Positions 16,391 through 26,000 of a stretch of DNA of 42,727 nt are shown in pieces. The DNA is from Bacteroides sp. (GTDB lineage: Bacteria > Bacteroidota > Bacteroidia > Bacteroidales > Muribaculaceae): positions 1-42,727 of the forward strand of contig JAAVCP010000033.1 in the NCBI GenBank assembly GCA_014802265.1. The letters are read 5' to 3'. Made by a program: the position numbers and the translations under genes. The notes beneath the pieces are model-generated. The model did no database searches. It was given only the letters and a program-made list of their open reading frames with translations, and was not told the DNA's origin. How positions within the stretch are numbered: the stretch's first letter is position 1; each line of letters opens with the position of its first letter.

Positions 16391-18643
16391 TCATAAACCG
16401 GTACCCGATTTCCCACCAACCGCTGACTGATCATCATTATTTATTGAAGCAGAAGTCTTCTTCACGTCAGATTTCAAATTACCGAAATTCCATGTCACTG
16501 ACATGCCTACATTCCAGTTATTATTAGTAATCTTGTTGCGTGTGGTAAGGATAGGGGTGTGGCTGTAGTTTCGGTATGTGGAATGAGATTGCAGGAAATT
16601 ATTGGCGTTGAGAGCAACAGTCAGAGATTTGTTGGAAAGGAAATCTTTACTGATTCCGATGCCGTAATAATACCACCCATTGGAATATCCCTGCAGGTTA
16701 TAGTTGCGCGTTGTATGCCCACCGTATGCGTTAAACTTATATCCCGATACCAACGAATAATTCCAGTTCGCACCATAAGTGATTGACCACCCGGCATTGT
16801 GCAAATCCTGTTTACCTGCGGAAAACATCTGCCGGGTGAGGCGTGCATTGACCGATAGCTGCATTCTTTTTACAGCAGACCAATTGAAGAATCCGAACAC
16901 CGCAAAATTTCGGTTATATCCGATATTGGCATAGCTGTTATAGGTAATGTCCCCAATACTATAGACATATTGCGCTATGGCATTGTCAACAGATGAATAT
17001 TCCACTCCGATATTGCCCCCGGCAGTCATGCCAAAGTTAGAATAGGTCAGAGTTATTTTATTTGCTTTCTCACTGCTTAGGTCGGGATTACCTTTGTCAA
17101 CAGTGTTGACTATGATCTGTCTTTCATAGGGGTTGATTTGATTGACGGATGGTCTTGAGATTCTCATTTGGTAAGCAAGACGTAAATTTGAAGCAGTGGA
17201 GAAGGAATAGACTAATGCGGCATTGGGCACAAGGTCATTCAGATGGTTTATGAAATCAGGGGTATCGCTCCACTTGAAGTCGATTCCCATTCGTGTATGC
17301 TCATAGCGTAACCCTGCGTTGGTTGAAAGATTTCCGAATTTTCCGGAATAGGTAGCATAACCGGCAAAGACATCTTGAATCTGAATGAGATCAGTGCGGT
17401 CTGATAAGGATTCAGTAGCGTCAAGCCTATCAGAGCCGTAATAGAAATGAGCATTCGCATCATTTCTTCTGAATACTCCCTTAATCCCGGCTTCGAGGGT
17501 ATGGATGTCTGTAAATGGATTTATATAGTCAAGCTGAATGGTATGCTCATTATTATATTCCTTGGAGTCTTGACGCTCGAACACCGGGATAATGGTTAGG
17601 CCTGTCTGTTCTTTCGTTAAGAAGTCAATTAATATTCTGTTAAATCCATGATTGTATTGATAGGATAGGATCGTCTTATGACCCGGTTTGCTGAAATCAT
17701 GCTGCCAAGATGCGCCTGCGGTTAAACCGGAGAATGTAAGTTTGGGCTTTCCAACACGGAATAGGTATGATGTCATTGTCATATCCGGTGCGAAAGTTTC
17801 AGTAGAAGTAAAAGCGTTATTGAACTGTGGTCTAACTGCATGTATATTGCCATTAGCTGTAATCAGATCTTTATCTGAAAGATCATACGAGAGATTCAGG
17901 CCGCCACCGATATATTTGAATTTGACTTCCTGATGCATATTGGTTTTCTGAAATCGGGAATCCGTAGAATTCAGATTTTCGACATAAAACTCATTATTGT
18001 TAATCTGAGGAAACAAATCCCCATTGGCAAAATCAATGTTGGCACTCATCGAGAGGCGTTTCTTTTTCAGTCGCCCATATAATGAGGCTCCGTAATTCGA
18101 TTTTGAAAAATTGGCAGATAAAGATCCGGAATAGCCGTCGGAGCTATCCTTTTTTATTGTTATCAGATTCAGTATACCTGCTGTGCCTTCAGCGTCATAT
18201 TTTGCCCCAGGTTCGGTAATAACTTCAATTTTTGAAACTGCCTCTGCCGGCATAGCACGCAAGATGTTCTTATAATTGGCTGAAAGAGCAGGATCTTCCT
18301 TCCCGTTTACATAAATCTTGAAATTTTCCTGACCATTAATCCGTATATTATTTTCGCCATCAATTGTCACCATTGGGACTTTCCTGAGAGCATCTATAAG
18401 AGTGTTGCCCTTTGCAGAGGGATCCTCCTCCATATTATATGTCAAGGTTGCACCATCGGTCTGCACTAATGGTTTTTCTACTGCTATGACCACATCTTCA
18501 AGATCATAATAACTGCCTTCAATGGAATCGCCGGGTAGTGGGTCTTTTGAAGTGGAACTGATAATATCAGTAGGATCTTGGGCAAAGGCTTTGCCTCCAT
18601 GCATTATCAGAAGAAATGAGTATAAGAGAAGTTTTGTTTTCAT
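16391..18643 (-). CDS. Outer-membrane beta-barrel receptor, paralogue lacking the N-terminal sandwich domain
   Basis: Start placed at the ATG ending at 18643, where a clean signal peptide begins (MKTKLLLYSFLLIMHGGKAFAQ). The frame from 18694 adds 17 polar residues and would start inside a hairpin. The 750-residue product has a short linker, then the same plug as its neighbour (DGATLTYNMEEDP, ALRKVPMVTIDGENNIRING, ITEPGAKYDAEGTAGILNLIT), a barrel with YEHTRMGIDF and AYQMRISRPSVNQINP, and a matching tail (FGNLKSDVKKTSAS). The carboxypeptidase-like domain of the paralogue is absent. A gap of 188 nt separates the two genes. First gene of the PadR-associated unit; function unknown. Confidence 0.87.
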   Translation of the reverse strand: MKTKLLLYSFLLIMHGGKAFAQDPTDIISSTSKDPLPGDSIEGSYYDLEDVVIAVEKPLVQTDGATLTYNMEEDPSAKGNTLIDALRKVPMVTIDGENNIRINGQENFKIYVNGKEDPALSANYKNILRAMPAEAVSKIEVITEPGAKYDAEGTAGILNLITIKKDSSDGYSGSLSANFSKSNYGASLYGRLKKKRLSMSANIDFANGDLFPQINNNEFYVENLNSTDSRFQKTNMHQEVKFKYIGGGLNLSYDLSDKDLITANGNIHAVRPQFNNAFTSTETFAPDMTMTSYLFRVGKPKLTFSGLTAGASWQHDFSKPGHKTILSYQYNHGFNRILIDFLTKEQTGLTIIPVFERQDSKEYNNEHTIQLDYINPFTDIHTLEAGIKGVFRRNDANAHFYYGSDRLDATESLSDRTDLIQIQDVFAGYATYSGKFGNLSTNAGLRYEHTRMGIDFKWSDTPDFINHLNDLVPNAALVYSFSTASNLRLAYQMRISRPSVNQINPYERQIIVNTVDKGNPDLSSEKANKITLTYSNFGMTAGGNIGVEYSSVDNAIAQYVYSIGDITYNSYANIGYNRNFAVFGFFNWSAVKRMQLSVNARLTRQMFSAGKQDLHNAGWSITYGANWNYSLVSGYKFNAYGGHTTRNYNLQGYSNGWYYYGIGISKDFLSNKSLTVALNANNFLQSHSTYRNYSHTPILTTRNKITNNNWNVGMSVTWNFGNLKSDVKKTSASINNDDQSAVGGKSGTGL

Positions 18644-18806
18644 AATAGACTGTTTTGTGTCGGTCAATCCGGTTGAACTTCCCGGGTGGTGCAATCGGAT
18701 TGACTTCCGTGCGTTTGAATGTTTTTGGTTTAGTTTAGCGTTGAATTCTGTTGTTTTGGCGGCATTGCCAGGAGATCGCGGAAGACTTTCTCCCTGAATG
18801 ACACTG

Positions 18807-18837
18807 CAAAGTTATATAAAGTTTTAGTACTATGCAA
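18807..18837 (-). promoter_or_regulatory. Promoter of barrel-barrel-padR-pspC unit
   Basis: Minus-strand -7 TAACTTTG (18807-18814) is a full match to TAnnTTTG. The -33 position, 19 nt upstream (18834-18837), reads TTGC and falls inside the palindrome 18827-18847. Predicted leader is about 155 nt. A weak or partly hidden -33 fits a repressed promoter. Confidence 0.65.
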
Positions 18838-18847
18838 TACATAGTAC
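18827..18847. promoter_or_regulatory. Candidate PadR operator 1
   Basis: Perfect palindrome GTACTATG - CAATA - CATAGTAC. It covers the -33 region of the promoter that would transcribe padR itself. Binding is inferred from position and from the presence of a PadR gene in the unit. Confidence 0.6.
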
Positions 18848-18857
18848 CATAAAAATT

Positions 18858-18884
18858 TTAGTAATATGAAATATTATGTAGTAA
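18858..18884. promoter_or_regulatory. Candidate PadR operator 2
   Basis: An imperfect palindrome with core TAATAT-GAA-ATATTA (18862-18876). Its left half TAGTAATATGAAATA matches operator 1 (TAGTACTATGCAATA) at all but two positions. The two sites are about three and a half DNA turns apart. Confidence 0.45.
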
Positions 18885-18963
18885 ATTGTACAGGATAGTA
18901 GGGTTTATGTGAATGGAAATCAGATGAATAGTATCCAGTTATCGAAAATCAAAAAATTTTTTG

Positions 18964-18971
18964 TAATTTTG
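18964..18971 (+). promoter_or_regulatory. -7 element of lepA promoter
   Basis: TAATTTTG matches TAnnTTTG fully and is followed by C. No clear TTTG is seen at -33. The start of transcription would be only about 12 nt before the lepA ATG. Confidence 0.5.
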
Positions 18972-18989
18972 CAGTAGAAAACAAAGACA

Positions 18990-20777
18990 ATGAAGAATAT
19001 TAGGAATTTCTGCATAATCGCTCATATAGACCATGGCAAGTCGACCCTTGCCGACCGCCTGCTTGAGCGTACCAATACCGTCTCCGTTAAAGACATGGAG
19101 GCACAAGTGCTCGACGATATGGAGTTGGAGCGAGAGAGGGGTATAACTATAAAAAGCCACGCCATTCAGATGGACTATGAGTTGAACGGGGAGAAATATG
19201 TGCTCAATCTTATTGACACTCCGGGGCACGTAGACTTTTCATACGAAGTTTCCCGTTCCATTGCTGCATGTGAAGGCGCTCTGCTAATTGTAGACGCATC
19301 GCAGGGAATACAGGCACAGACTATCTCTAACCTATATATGGCTATTGATAATAATCTTGAGATTATACCTGTCATAAATAAATGTGACCTTGACAGCGCA
19401 AAGCCTGATGAGGTAGAGGATCAGATTGTTGATCTTCTTGGGTGTGACCCGGAAGATGTGATACGTGCCAGCGGAAAGACCGGCATGGGTATTGATGAAG
19501 TGTTGAAGGCAATTGTGGAGAGAGTGCCGGCGCCTGTGGGCGATCCGGAGGCACCGTTACAGGCATTGATTTTCGATTCCGTTTTTAATCCGTTCCGTGG
19601 AATCATTGCTTATTTTAAGATTGTCAACGGTACGCTTCGCACTGGTGATTTTGTTAAATTTGTAGCTACCGGCAAGGAATATCATGCAGATGAAATCGGA
19701 GTGCTCAAACTTGATCTTTCCCCCCGTAAGGAACTTTCTGCCGGTAACGTAGGCTATATCATTTCAGGAATCAAGACCTCGAAGGAGGTGAAAGTAGGTG
19801 ACACAATCACGCATGTCAACCGTCCGTGTACTGAGGCAATTGACGGTTTTGAGGAGGTTAAACCTATGGTGTTTGCCGGAGTCTATCCAATAGAAACTGA
19901 AGATTTCGAGAATCTGAGAGCCTCACTTGAAAAACTCCAGCTTAATGATGCCTCACTGACTTTCCAGCCTGAATCATCTGCAGCCCTCGGATTCGGATTC
20001 CGTTGCGGATTCCTCGGATTGCTTCACATGGAGATAATTCAGGAGAGACTGGGCAGGGAATTTGACATGGACGTTATCACGACCGTGCCAAATGTATCAT
20101 ATAAGGTATATGATAAGAAGGGAAACTGCACTGAAGTGCATAATCCATCCGGACTTCCTGAGCCTACTCTCATTGACCATATAGAAGAACCCTATATCCG
20201 CGCCACTATAATCACTCAGGCAGATTACATAGGTCCTATAATGACCCTTTGTCTTAGCAAGAGGGGAGAACTGGTGAAACAGGAATATATTTCAGGCAAC
20301 CGAATGGAGATAACTTTCGATATGCCGCTCGGAGAAATTGTGATTGACTTCTACGACAAGTTAAAATCAATCTCAAAGGGTTATGCCTCCTTTGACTATC
20401 ACCTGCATGATTTCAGAGAGTCAAAACTTGTGAAGCTTGACATTCTGCTGAATGGAGAGAGCGTTGATGCGCTTTCAACCCTCACTCATGCCGACAATGC
20501 GGTAAGATTTGGACGCCGAATGTGTGAGAAGTTGAAAGAATTGATTCCGCGTCAACAGTTTGATATTGCAATTCAAGCGGCAATAGGCGCAAAGATTATT
20601 GCCAGGGAAACTATAAAGGCTGTGCGTAAGGACGTGACCGCCAAGTGTTATGGCGGTGATATTTCGCGTAAGCGTAAACTTCTTGAAAAGCAAAAGGCAG
20701 GTAAAAAACGAATGAAGCAGATCGGTTCTGTGGAGGTTCCCCAAAAAGCTTTTCTCGCTGTTCTTAAACTTGATTGA
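18990..20777 (+). CDS. lepA: Elongation factor 4 (LepA), back-translocating GTPase
   Basis: The 595-residue protein has the standard LepA length and start ([20 protein letters not shown]). G-domain motifs are AHIDHGKS (11-18), the switch I region with RGIT, DTPGH (76-80) and NKCD (130-133). Domain II, two EF-G-like domains ([16 protein letters not shown] in domain III) and the LepA-specific C-terminal domain with [18 protein letters not shown] follow. It acts on the ribosome, promoting back-translocation and assembly or recovery. A 12-bp terminator hairpin follows the stop directly, so the gene is probably monocistronic. Confidence 0.98.
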   Translation: MKNIRNFCIIAHIDHGKSTLADRLLERTNTVSVKDMEAQVLDDMELERERGITIKSHAIQMDYELNGEKYVLNLIDTPGHVDFSYEVSRSIAACEGALLIVDASQGIQAQTISNLYMAIDNNLEIIPVINKCDLDSAKPDEVEDQIVDLLGCDPEDVIRASGKTGMGIDEVLKAIVERVPAPVGDPEAPLQALIFDSVFNPFRGIIAYFKIVNGTLRTGDFVKFVATGKEYHADEIGVLKLDLSPRKELSAGNVGYIISGIKTSKEVKVGDTITHVNRPCTEAIDGFEEVKPMVFAGVYPIETEDFENLRASLEKLQLNDASLTFQPESSAALGFGFRCGFLGLLHMEIIQERLGREFDMDVITTVPNVSYKVYDKKGNCTEVHNPSGLPEPTLIDHIEEPYIRATIITQADYIGPIMTLCLSKRGELVKQEYISGNRMEITFDMPLGEIVIDFYDKLKSISKGYASFDYHLHDFRESKLVKLDILLNGESVDALSTLTHADNAVRFGRRMCEKLKELIPRQQFDIAIQAAIGAKIIARETIKAVRKDVTAKCYGGDISRKRKLLEKQKAGKKRMKQIGSVEVPQKAFLAVLKLD

Positions 20778-20798
20778 TACTTTCCGTGTTTTAGTAAT

Positions 20799-20834
20799 AA
20801 GACCGGACTCCCGATCACCGGTGAGTCCGGTCTT
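20799..20834 (+). terminator. lepA terminator
   Basis: Perfect 12-bp arms (20799-20810 and 20823-20834) with a GC-rich core GACCGGACTC lie 21 nt after the lepA stop, followed by a short T/A tail. Because it precedes the bcp start by 31 nt, bcp expression would need read-through or a promoter overlapping this region. Confidence 0.8.
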
Positions 20835-20865
20835 TAGTAATTTAATAATATTAAAAGGCACCACT

Positions 20866-21345
20866 ATGAACATTGGAGACAAATTTCCCGATCTACTCGG
20901 AAAAGACAGCAACGGCAATGAAGTGAAACTTTCTGATTTTCCCGGGAAGAAGTTTATAATCTATTTTTATCCTAAAGACAACACGCCCGGTTGCACAATG
21001 GAGGCAATCAGCTTTCGTGACAATTATCAGACATTCCTCAATATGGGTTATCAGGTGATTGGCGTTAGCAAGGATTCAGAATCGAGTCATAAAAAGTTTG
21101 CAGAGAAACAATGTCTGCCTTTCCCACTTGTTGCGGATACCGAGACAAAGCTTTGCCAACTGGCAGGAGTATGGCAGTTGAAGAAAATGGCAGGGAGAGA
21201 ATATATGGGAGTTGTACGCACAACTTTTGTGTGCGATCATGATGGTGTTGTGACCGACGTAATAAAGAAAGTTACCCCGAAAACGGCAGCCGACCAGCTC
21301 TTTGAGCTTCTCGACGGCAGAGGGTCAATCAATCCTGCCCCCTGA
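20866..21345 (+). CDS. bcp: Thioredoxin-dependent peroxiredoxin (Bcp/PrxQ)
   Basis: Start placed at the ATG at 20866, preceded by AAAAGG; the longer frame would read through the lepA terminator. The 159-residue enzyme reduces hydroperoxides. The peroxidatic Cys43 is in the family motif NTPGCT. The resolving Cys five residues later, typical of E. coli Bcp, is replaced by Ile48. Cys83 (KQCLPFPLVAD) or Cys97 must serve if the enzyme is a 2-Cys type. GVSKDS and FVCDHDGVV-like strands complete the thioredoxin fold. Cytosolic; lies alone between lepA and nhaA. Confidence 0.94.
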   Translation: MNIGDKFPDLLGKDSNGNEVKLSDFPGKKFIIYFYPKDNTPGCTMEAISFRDNYQTFLNMGYQVIGVSKDSESSHKKFAEKQCLPFPLVADTETKLCQLAGVWQLKKMAGREYMGVVRTTFVCDHDGVVTDVIKKVTPKTAADQLFELLDGRGSINPAP

Positions 21346-21488
21346 TCAATTAGAAATTAGTAATGTAGAATTAGCAATGATGTTTAGCTTGAATGTCCTG
21401 ACTTACTAATTTGCTTTCTTGTTTTAACAGTAAAGTCATTACTAATTTTTATTTATTACTAATTGTTGATTACTAATTAATTAAGGTT
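21346..21488. repeat. AT-rich spacer with repeated ATTACTAATT
   Basis: Three direct copies of ATTACTAATT (21438-21447, 21455-21464, 21469-21478) and one inverted copy (21355-21364) fill the bcp-nhaA spacer. The inverted copy could pair with any of the three. Confidence 0.6.
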
Positions 21489-22838
21489 ATGGCAACAGTA
21501 TTCTACACTGCGAGGAAGACAATCAAAAATCTCACTAACGGCGGCAATGTACTCATTGTCGCCACTGCTTTAGCATTATTAGTGGTCAATCTTCCTTTCC
21601 TGCATAATTTCTATAATTCACTATGGACACATGAGATGGCTTTGCAGATTGGTAATTTCAATCTGTTTAGTCATCATGGAGAACCTATGTCGGTGATGGC
21701 ATTTATCAATGATGCGCTTATGGCAGTGTTCTTCTTTTCAGTTGGGCTTGAGATTAAACGTGAAATTCTTGTCGGCGAGTTGTCATCATTCCGTCAGGCA
21801 TTGCTTCCGATAGTGGCAGCTGTAGGTGGCATGGGTATTCCGGTGCTCCTTTTTGTGTTGATGGCACATGATACACCATATTCAGGGGGTGCTGCCATAC
21901 CTATGGCTACAGACATAGCGTTTTCTCTTGGTATTCTTTCGATGCTCGGTAACCGTGTGCCTATTTCGTTAAAAATCTTTCTGACCACATTAGCTGTGGT
22001 AGATGATATCGGCGGAATTCTGGTGATCGCAATATTTTATAGCACACACATTAATTATGTGTTGCTTATCATAGCAGCAGTGCTCTTGGGAGTATTGGCA
22101 TTAGGAGGCAGATTTTCGATTCAGAGTAAGATGTTTTATCTTGGTATAGGGGCTTTTATCTGGTTCTTGTTTCTGAATGCCGGCATACACCCGACAATTG
22201 CCGGCGTGTTGATTGCATTCTGTGTGCCTGCCAAACCGGTGTATGCCCCAAAGAAATATATCAAGACTATCAGAAAGAATATAGGATATTTTGCTGATGT
22301 AGATGACGAAAAACTTGATAGCCGCACCATCCTTACGAAGGATCAGCTTAACTGGCTGAAAGAGATAGAATCAGCTTCTGATAAGGTTATCTCTCCTCTT
22401 CAAGATATGGAAGACTCCCTTCACCCGATAGTAAACTATCTGATAGTGCCTTTGTTCGCGTTTGCGAATGCAGGAATATATTTCGGAGACCTTCAGTTTA
22501 GTGCACTTTTCGAGGGTGTAGCGCCGGCTATAATTATAGGACTTGTAGCAGGTAAATTTATAGGTATATTTTTATTTACATGGCTTTGCATAAAGTTTAA
22601 ATGGGCACCGATGCCGGAGGGTACAAATTGGAAGCAGCTTGCTGCCGTTTCGATGTTGGGAGGTATAGGTTTCACTGTCTCCCTCTTTATTGCCAATCTT
22701 ACTTTCACAGCAGGTGATCCATACACATCGCAGTTGCTCAATAATTCCAAGTTAGGAATTCTTGTGGGTTCATTCCTTGCCGGATTCCTTGGTTGGCTCT
22801 TCCTCCATCTTACATTGCCGAAAACGGAAAAGGCATAG
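21489..22838 (+). CDS. nhaA: Na+/H+ antiporter NhaA
   Basis: The 449-residue inner-membrane protein has about 12 helices and exchanges external protons for internal Na+ or Li+. The unwound-helix motif TDIAF (141-142) and the ion-binding aspartates Asp172-Asp173 in AVVDDIGGILVIAIFY are intact. GIHPTIAGVLIAF is helix VIII-like. It is longer than the E. coli protein (388) because of a hydrophilic insert of about 50 residues (about 258-315; KTIRKNIGYFADVDDEK to ISPLQDMEDSLHP), common in longer NhaA forms. A hairpin terminator follows. Confidence 0.96.
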   Translation: MATVFYTARKTIKNLTNGGNVLIVATALALLVVNLPFLHNFYNSLWTHEMALQIGNFNLFSHHGEPMSVMAFINDALMAVFFFSVGLEIKREILVGELSSFRQALLPIVAAVGGMGIPVLLFVLMAHDTPYSGGAAIPMATDIAFSLGILSMLGNRVPISLKIFLTTLAVVDDIGGILVIAIFYSTHINYVLLIIAAVLLGVLALGGRFSIQSKMFYLGIGAFIWFLFLNAGIHPTIAGVLIAFCVPAKPVYAPKKYIKTIRKNIGYFADVDDEKLDSRTILTKDQLNWLKEIESASDKVISPLQDMEDSLHPIVNYLIVPLFAFANAGIYFGDLQFSALFEGVAPAIIIGLVAGKFIGIFLFTWLCIKFKWAPMPEGTNWKQLAAVSMLGGIGFTVSLFIANLTFTAGDPYTSQLLNNSKLGILVGSFLAGFLGWLFLHLTLPKTEKA

Positions 22839-22864
22839 AAATATCTCAGTTCTAATGTAAATCA

Positions 22865-22918
22865 AAAAGGAAGCAAGTTTGATCAAAAGATGAAAATTGG
22901 TCTAATTTGTTTCCTTTT
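22865..22918 (+). terminator. nhaA terminator hairpin
   Basis: Arms AAAAGGAAGCAA (22865-22876) and TTGTTTCCTTTT (22907-22918) pair over 12 bp with one G-U, starting 27 nt after the nhaA stop. The loop is 30 nt, so it is weaker than the lepA terminator. Confidence 0.55.
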
Positions 22919-22942
22919 CTTGTAAGATTAGCGATTTATTGC

Positions 22943-22950
22943 TAATTTTG
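22943..22950 (+). promoter_or_regulatory. -7 element of carB promoter
   Basis: TAATTTTG followed by C, the same -7 sequence as upstream of lepA. A TTGT sits 19 nt upstream (22920-22923) in place of TTTG. Predicted leader is about 53 nt and C-rich, with no recognisable riboswitch. Confidence 0.6.
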
Positions 22951-23009
22951 CAGCTGAAAATCTCACCTCACACTCTCTCCACAAAAACATAATATATCAC
23001 CGAAAGAAT

Positions 23010-26000
23010 ATGAAAAAGGTTTTGCTGCTCGGATCCGGGGCTTTAAAAATCGGACAAGCGGGCGAATTTGACTATTCGGGATCCCAGGCTCTCAAAGCCA
23101 TGCGCGAGGAAGGTATCTCGACAGTTTTGATAAATCCAAACATTGCCACAATCCAGACTTCAGAAGGCGTGGCAGACCAAGTTTATTTTCTCCCTGTTAC
23201 TCCATATTTTGTGGAGGAAGTCATTAAAAAAGAAAGGCCCGACGGCATATTACTTGCTTTCGGTGGGCAGACAGCCCTTAATTGTGGAACAGAACTCTAC
23301 CTCAACGGTACGCTTGAGAAATATGGAGTAAAGGTGCTCGGCACTTCCGTGGAAGCCATCATGATTACGGAAGACCGAGACCTTTTTGTAAAGAAGCTCA
23401 ACGAAATTGACATCAAGACCCCGGTTTCACAAGCTGTGGAGACACTTGAAGATGCCATAAAGGTTGCTCATAGAATCGGTTATCCCGTTATGGTGCGTTC
23501 AGGCTATGCATTAGGTGGTCTTGGATCAGGTATCTGTACTAATGACGAAGAATTTATCCGTCATTGCGAAAGTGCGCTTGCATATTCGCGTCAGATCCTT
23601 GTGGAAGAATCACTTAAGGGTTGGAAAGAGATTGAGTTTGAAGTAATCCGTGACGCCAATGATCATTGTTTCACGGTGGTACCTATGGAAAACTTTGACC
23701 CTCTGGGTATTCATACCGGTGAGTCAATTGTGGTTGCTCCTATTGTTTCACTCAAGCCGGAGCAAATTAAAATGCTTGAGGAAATTGCCACAAGGGTGGT
23801 GCGCCATATTGGGATTGTAGGTGAATGTAATATCCAGTATGCTTTCAATGCTGAAACCAATGACTACCGCATCATTGAGATAAATGCCCGTCTGAGCCGT
23901 TCTTCAGCACTTGCATCCAAGGCATCGGGTTATCCTCTGGCATTTGTAGCTGCAAAACTTGCATTGGGTTATACACTTGACCAAATCGGGGAGATGGGTA
24001 CACCCAACTCTGCATACGTGGCACCATCAGTTGACTATATGATTGTTAAGATTCCACGTTGGGACCTTTCAAAATTCATCGGGGTTGACCGTGAAATCGG
24101 TTCTTCAATGAAATCTGTAGGTGAGATTATGTCAATTGGCAAGTCGTTTGAGGAAATTATCCAGAAAGGTCTGCGAATGATTGGTCAGGGCATGCACGGA
24201 TTTGTAGGCAACAATGACATTCATTTTGAAGATCTTGACAAGGTGCTTGCTCACCCCACGGATCTGCGAATCTTTGCAATAGCTCAAGCACTTGAAGAGG
24301 GCTACAGCATAGAGAGAATAGAGGAACTGACAAAGATTGACAAGTGGTTCCTTGAGCGTCTTGCAAATATCGTTAGATATAAAGGTATCCTTTCAAGCTA
24401 TGGTAAGATAGAAGACCTCCCGAAAGAAGTCATGAAAGAAGCGAAACGACTCGGTTTTTCTGATTTCCAGATTGCACGTTTCGTGGAGGAACCGGTAGGT
24501 AATATGGAACCTGAGGTGCTTCGTGTACGTGAACACCGTAAGTCAATGGACGTGGTGCCCCATGTCCGCAGAATCAACACTGTTGCGTCAGAATATCCTG
24601 ATCTCACCAATTATCTTTACGTGACATACGGTGCTGATGAAAATTCCATACGTTACGACATGAATGCCGGTAATAATATTGTGGTGCTTGGTTCCGGTGC
24701 CTATCGAATTGGCAGTTCTGTGGAGTTTGACTGGTGTTCTGTAAATGCTGCTAACACTTGCCGTAAACTCGGCTACAAGTCAATCATGATCAACTATAAC
24801 CCGGAGACGGTGTCAACCGACTATGACATGTGTGACCGCCTCTATTTCGACGAACTGAGCTTCGAAAGGGTTATGGATATCCTTGATCTTGAGACTCCAC
24901 GTGGTGTAATTGTCAGTGTGGGTGGTCAGATTCCTAATAACTTGGCAATGAAGCTTTATCGCCGCCACGTGCCAGTGTTGGGCACTTCCCCGATCTCAAT
25001 TGATCGCGCAGAGAACCGCCATAAATTCTCTGCCATGCTTGATCAGCTTGGCATTGATCAGCCGCGCTGGAAAGAACTTACGACGAAAGAGGATATTGAC
25101 GCATTCGTAAAAGAGGTCGGCTTCCCTGTTTTAATTCGTCCGAGTTATGTGCTCTCCGGCGCAGCCATGAATGTCTGCTACGATTATGAGCAGATGGATA
25201 AGTTCCTGTCGGAAGCTGCAAAGGTTTCAAAGGAATATCCTGTAGTGGTTTCAGAGTTCATGCAAAACACTAAGGAGATTGAATTTGATGCAGTTGCTCG
25301 CAACGGTGAGATTGTTGAATATGCTATTTCAGAGCATATCGAATATGCCGGTGTACATTCGGGTGACGCTACTCTGGTATTCCCGGCACAGAAGATATAC
25401 ATGGCTACAGCCCGCAGAATCAAGCGTATAAGTGCTAAGATTGCCAAGGAACTGAATATTTCCGGTCCGTTTAACATTCAGTATCTTGCAAAGGATAACT
25501 TCGTGAAGGTTATTGAATGTAACCTCCGTGCGTCACGTTCTTTTCCATTTGTGAGCAAGGTTCTGAAGAAGAATTTCATAGAGACCGCCACTCGCATTAT
25601 GCTTGGTGAGAAGGTTGAGAAGGTTGATTCATCAACTTTTGATATTGACTATATCGGTATCAAGGCTTCTCAGTTCTCATTTGCCCGCTTACATAAAGCA
25701 GACCCGGTGCTTGGCGTTGACATGTCATCGACAGGTGAGGTAGGCTGTCTTGGCAAAGACTTTGACGAGGCTCTTCTTAATGCTATGATTTCTGTAGGTC
25801 ATCATGTCCCGAAGAATGCAGTGCTTGTAAGCTCCGGCGATGTAAGAGGTAAGGTTGACATGCTTGATGCCTGTCGTCTGCTTGCCGAAAACGGATATAA
25901 AATTTATGCTACAGCCGGTACAGCTGCATTCCTAAAAGAGAATGGCGTGGAATCTATCCCTGTTTGCTGGCCTGATGAGGAAGGGGAGAATGTGCTTGAT

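Larger units (their letters stand above)
18644..18989. promoter_or_regulatory. Divergent control region between barrel/padR unit and lepA
   Basis: This 346-bp region holds promoters facing both ways, two operator-like palindromes (18827-18876) and a 5'-leader hairpin on the minus strand (arms 18663-18671 and 18696-18704, perfect 9 bp, 24-nt loop) about 20-60 nt before the barrel ATG. No coding sequence is seen. Confidence 0.7.

Noticed and set aside
13719..18643. SusC/SusD polysaccharide utilisation locus
   Set aside because: The barrels belong to the smaller OMP_b-brl_3 type (750-827 residues), and no SusD lipoprotein, glycoside hydrolase or hybrid sensor is nearby.
18644..18694. 17-residue extension of the first barrel ORF
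   Set aside because: It would place polar residues before a clean signal peptide; the later ATG is preferred.
20770..20865. 32-residue N-terminal extension of the peroxiredoxin ORF
   Set aside because: It would overlap the lepA stop and be encoded across the lepA terminator hairpin; the ATG at 20866 gives the standard family N-terminus.
21438..21478. CRISPR-like direct repeats
   Set aside because: Repeats are only 10 bp, AT-only apart from one C, unevenly spaced by 4-7 bp, and have no cas genes nearby.
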